From NCBI GenBank assembly GCA_945888895.1, contig CAMDAY010000097.1, positions 1-7,796 on the forward strand: 7,796 bases of DNA, written 5' to 3'. Origin of the DNA: Dehalococcoides mccartyi. GTDB taxonomy: Bacteria > Chloroflexota > Dehalococcoidia > UBA2979. Below, piece after piece: positions 6,351 to 7,796 of the stretch. Made by a program: the position numbers and the translations under genes. The notes beneath the pieces were generated by a model. The model saw only the letters and a list, made by a program, of their open reading frames with translations. It had not been told where the DNA came from and did not search any database. Positions within the stretch are counted from its first letter, which is position 1, and every line of letters begins with the position of its first letter.

Positions 6351-6432
6351 AACGAGATCACGGCGGCGGTACCTGCGCGTCGGAATGGAGCGCTCGGCGT
6401 GCTTCTTGCTGGGTACGAATCACTCGCACCAC

Positions 6433-6447
6433 TGTGGCGCGGCCACA
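6433..6447 (+). repeat. 6-bp hairpin inside the repeat element
   Basis: TGTGGC (6433-6438) pairs perfectly with GCCACA (6442-6447) around the loop GCG. Confidence 0.5.
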
Positions 6448-6462
6448 TCAAGTTCCGCCGGG

Positions 6463-6489
6463 AGTGTGAGGAGCTGCGCCCCTCACACT
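6463..6489 (+). repeat. 9-bp hairpin inside the repeat element
   Basis: AGTGTGAGG (6463-6471) pairs perfectly with CCTCACACT (6481-6489) around a nine-base loop. It is the longest perfect stem between the two arms and lies 17 bases before the right-arm hairpin. Confidence 0.6.
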
Positions 6490-6506
6490 TGGTTCTCTGT
6501 TCAGAA

Positions 6507-6527
6507 CCCCTCCCGCGCCGGGAGGGG
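6507..6527 (-). repeat. REP-like hairpin in the right arm
   Basis: CCCCTCCCG (6507-6515) pairs perfectly with CGGGAGGGG (6519-6527) around CGC. It is the inverted counterpart of the left-arm hairpin. It could also stop transcription running from lysS towards the Nudix gene, although no T tract follows. Confidence 0.65.
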
Positions 6528-6634
6528 CAGGGGTGGGCCGCCCCACGCTGCCACATCGACTTCCCGCGCACCGTCGAGGTTCACGCTCGGCTCCGCTCCG
6601 CAGCCGCGCGGACGAGACGCACGTCTGCGCGCGT

Positions 6635-6651
6635 TGCTACGCTCCCTTCGA
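6635..6651 (+). promoter_or_regulatory. Extended -10 promoter for a leaderless Nudix transcript
   Basis: TGC followed by TACGCT (6638-6643) forms an extended -10 box (TGn plus TAnnnT). Seven bases separate it from the A of ATG 6651, the usual distance to the transcription start, so the mRNA would begin at or next to the start codon. No Shine-Dalgarno sequence is present and the -35 region is weak, both consistent with an extended -10 leaderless promoter. This is inferred from spacing. Confidence 0.5.
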
Positions 6652-7169
6652 TGTCCGACACGCCCACCTCGCCACTCGTGCGCCACTACACCGTGACGGG
6701 GTTCGTCTCGGTCGGCGGGCGCACCGCCCTGCACTGGCACCCCCGGCTCAACCGGTGGCTGCCGCCCGGCGGGCACGTCGAGGCGAACGAGGACCCGCTG
6801 CAGGCGGTGCTCCGCGAGGTCCTCGAGGAGACCGGGCTCGAGGTGGAGATCGTGGGACGCGGGCCGTTCGCGTACATCCGCCCGCCGCAACTGCCGGTGC
6901 CCGTGGCGATGGCGGTGTACGACATCCCGCGCGATGGCAGCCACGACGAGCCGCACCAGCACATCGACTTGATCTATTTCACCCGCCCGCTGTCGCCCTC
7001 GGCGGCGCTGCCGCAGGACGACGACCGCTGGGCGTGGGTGGACGAGGCGACCCTCCAGCGCCGCCCCGCGGTCTTCGAGGAGCGCGGGCGCCGTGCCGAG
7101 GTCGCGGAAGACGTGCGAGAACTGGCGCTCGCCGCCATCGCCGCCGTGCGCGACACTGGCGCTTCGTAG
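6651..7169 (+). CDS. Nudix hydrolase
   Basis: Nudix enzymes hydrolyse nucleoside diphosphates linked to another group, using magnesium, and often clean up damaged or surplus nucleotides in the cytosol. Residues 41-63 match the Nudix box GX5EX7REUXEEXGU exactly: Gly41, Glu47, Arg55-Glu56, Glu59-Glu60, Gly62 and Leu63, with the catalytic helix intact. 'HPRLNRWLPPGGHVE' (30-44) leads into it, and 'HQHIDLIYF' (102-110) and 'WAWVDEATL' (127-135) are typical later Nudix strands. Length (172 aa) is normal for a single-domain member. I chose ATG 6651 because the fold begins shortly after it. A longer in-frame start at 6288 would translate the repeat element and gives a spurious peptide. The substrate cannot be told. 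It probably has its own promoter, and serS begins 70 bases after its stop codon. Confidence 0.93.
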   Translation: MSDTPTSPLVRHYTVTGFVSVGGRTALHWHPRLNRWLPPGGHVEANEDPLQAVLREVLEETGLEVEIVGRGPFAYIRPPQLPVPVAMAVYDIPRDGSHDEPHQHIDLIYFTRPLSPSAALPQDDDRWAWVDEATLQRRPAVFEERGRRAEVAEDVRELALAAIAAVRDTGAS

Positions 7170-7201
7170 CGAACCACCGCGGCGGCACGCCGAGTAGCGA
7201 A
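7166..7201 (+). repeat. Direct repeat GTAGCGAA flanking a small hairpin
   Basis: GTAGCGAA occurs at 7166-7173, overlapping the Nudix stop codon, and again at 7194-7201. Between them CGGCG (7180-7184) and CGCCG (7188-7192) can pair around GCA. It may be a chance repeat. Confidence 0.3.
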
Positions 7202-7205
7202 GGCC

Positions 7206-7221
7206 TGCGGCGGAAGCCGCA
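7206..7221 (+). promoter_or_regulatory. GNRA-capped hairpin in the serS leader
   Basis: TGCGGC (7206-7211) pairs perfectly with GCCGCA (7216-7221) around GGAA, a GNRA-type tetraloop. The purine-rich ribosome site of serS (AGGAAGAG, 7224-7231) begins two bases later. A stable RNA hairpin so close to the site could affect access of the ribosome; this is inference. Confidence 0.4.
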
Positions 7222-7239
7222 TGAGGAAGAGACGCCGCC

Positions 7240-7796
7240 ATGCTCTCCATCCAGACCATCCGCGAGCGCACGGACGAGATCCGCAAGTCCCTCCGCGACC
7301 GTCACACGGACGCGCCGCTGGACGCCATCCTCGCCGCTGACGAGATGCGCCGCTCCGTCCTCGCGGACGTCGAGCGCATGCGCCACGACCGCAACAACGC
7401 CGGCAAGCGCATCGGCGCGGCCAAGGACGCCCCCGAGCGCCAGCAACTGATCGAGGCACAGCGATCCGTCGCCAGCGACCTCGACCGGTTCGAGGGCATC
7501 CTGCGCGAGGCGGACCAGAACCTCGAGTCGCTGCTACTGCACATGCCGAACATCCCGCACCCGAACGTCCCCGTCGGGGGCGAGGAGGATTCCGTCGTGA
7601 TCCTCGAGGGCGACGGGGCCACCGGCTTCGAGCACCGCCTGGACACGCCCGTGCCGATCGCGCAGTGGGAGTCGCCGGCGATCGACGAGGAGAAGCACCC
7701 GCACTGGCACCTCGGCCCGGAGCTCGGGATCATCGACTTCGAGCGCGGCACGAAGATCTCCGGCGCGCCGTTCTACATCCTCAAGGGCGACGGCGC
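7240..7796 (+). CDS. serS: Seryl-tRNA synthetase (5' part, runs off the window)
   Basis: SerRS charges tRNA-Ser, and also tRNA-Sec where present, with serine in the cytosol. The first 185 codons are visible. Residues 1-100 form the N-terminal antiparallel coiled-coil arm that grips the long variable arm of tRNA-Ser ('MLSIQTIRERTDEIRKSL', 'PLDAILAADEMRR', 'RQQLIEAQRSVASDLD'). Residues 99-113 'LLLHMPNIPHPNVPVG' are the conserved link into the catalytic domain, and 154-185 show 'PHWHLGPELGIIDFERG' and 'KISGAPFYILKGDG', the characteristic start of the class II core. Motifs 2 and 3 lie beyond the right edge. The link at 114-152 is somewhat longer than in many family members and is acidic. The start ATG follows AGGAAGAG eight bases upstream. 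It may be co-transcribed with the Nudix gene (70-base gap). Confidence 0.95.
   Translation, partial: MLSIQTIRERTDEIRKSLRDRHTDAPLDAILAADEMRRSVLADVERMRHDRNNAGKRIGAAKDAPERQQLIEAQRSVASDLDRFEGILREADQNLESLLLHMPNIPHPNVPVGGEEDSVVILEGDGATGFEHRLDTPVPIAQWESPAIDEEKHPHWHLGPELGIIDFERGTKISGAPFYILKGDG

Larger units (their letters stand above)
6193..6553. repeat. 361-bp hairpin-rich intergenic element bounded by 48-bp inverted repeats
   Basis: This fills most of the gene-free stretch between the SRPBCC and Nudix genes. The left arm (6193-6240) and the reverse complement of the right arm (6507-6553) agree at 44 of 48 aligned positions (three mismatches, one single-base gap). A TCGA match may extend the arms to 6187 and 6559. 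Each arm holds its own hairpin. Between them lie several further hairpins and a third related C-rich/G-rich palindrome. No transposase and no convincing protein is encoded. It resembles REP/REPIN palindromic repeats or a MITE; copy number elsewhere in the genome is needed to decide. A read-through frame in this stretch gives the Pro/Leu/Gly-rich peptide type that is a well-known false translation of such repeats. Confidence 0.75.

Noticed and set aside
6288..6650. Extension of the Nudix gene upstream to an ATG at 6288
   Set aside because: It would translate through the inverted-repeat element, giving a Pro/Leu/Gly-rich peptide typical of falsely translated REP repeats. The Nudix fold starts just after ATG 6651.
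7170..7239. T-box riboswitch before serS
   Set aside because: The leader is only 70 bases, far shorter than a T-box, and lacks the conserved T-box sequence and any terminator; only weak partial resemblances (AGTAG, ACCGCGG) are present.
1..7796. tRNA genes, rRNA genes or a CRISPR array
   Set aside because: No cloverleaf with a TTCGA-type arm and CCA-like end, no rRNA landmarks and no regularly spaced direct repeats were seen on either strand.

Overview
This is a very GC-rich bacterial window. The organism looks most like a Chloroflexota bacterium (Dehalococcoidia or Thermomicrobia type). The clues are the Thr/Pro-rich 'TATP'-style linker in the first gene, the GreA variant with a 'YEDAKNQQAFLEGRI' segment, and third codon positions saturated with G/C. 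This is an inference from sequence style; an actinobacterium is the main alternative.

Left part, minus strand (1-3171): a two-gene envelope operon. The upstream gene encodes a membrane-anchored HtrA/DegP-type serine protease with one PDZ domain. After an 11-base gap comes a large single-pass membrane protein that runs off the left edge. It has a disordered cytosolic N-terminus, one transmembrane helix and an extracellular GH18 (chitinase-fold) domain whose catalytic motif has lost its glutamate, followed by a Cys pair, a beta domain and a Thr/Pro linker.

Middle (3172-4134): a divergent intergenic region, then greA (transcript-cleavage factor) on the plus strand. GreA has an atypical acidic tip. 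A strong intrinsic terminator-like hairpin follows it, then two more GC hairpins before lysS.

Right part, plus strand (4135-7796): lysS (class II lysyl-tRNA synthetase) is joined by a one-base TAGTG overlap to a small SRPBCC/START-fold protein. Next comes a 477-base gene-free stretch holding a 361-bp hairpin-rich repeat element bounded by near-identical 48-bp inverted repeats. It is followed by a Nudix hydrolase gene that looks leaderless, and then by the first 185 codons of serS (seryl-tRNA synthetase), which runs off the right edge.

The plus-strand genes are mostly information-processing housekeeping genes (transcription fidelity, tRNA charging, nucleotide sanitation). No mobile-element transposase, CRISPR array, tRNA or rRNA gene was recognised. 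I did not find a clear new defence or biosynthetic system. The best leads are the catalytically degenerate GH18 surface protein paired with a protease, the altered GreA tip, the inverted-repeat element, and two unusual translation starts (a possible ATT start and a leaderless start).
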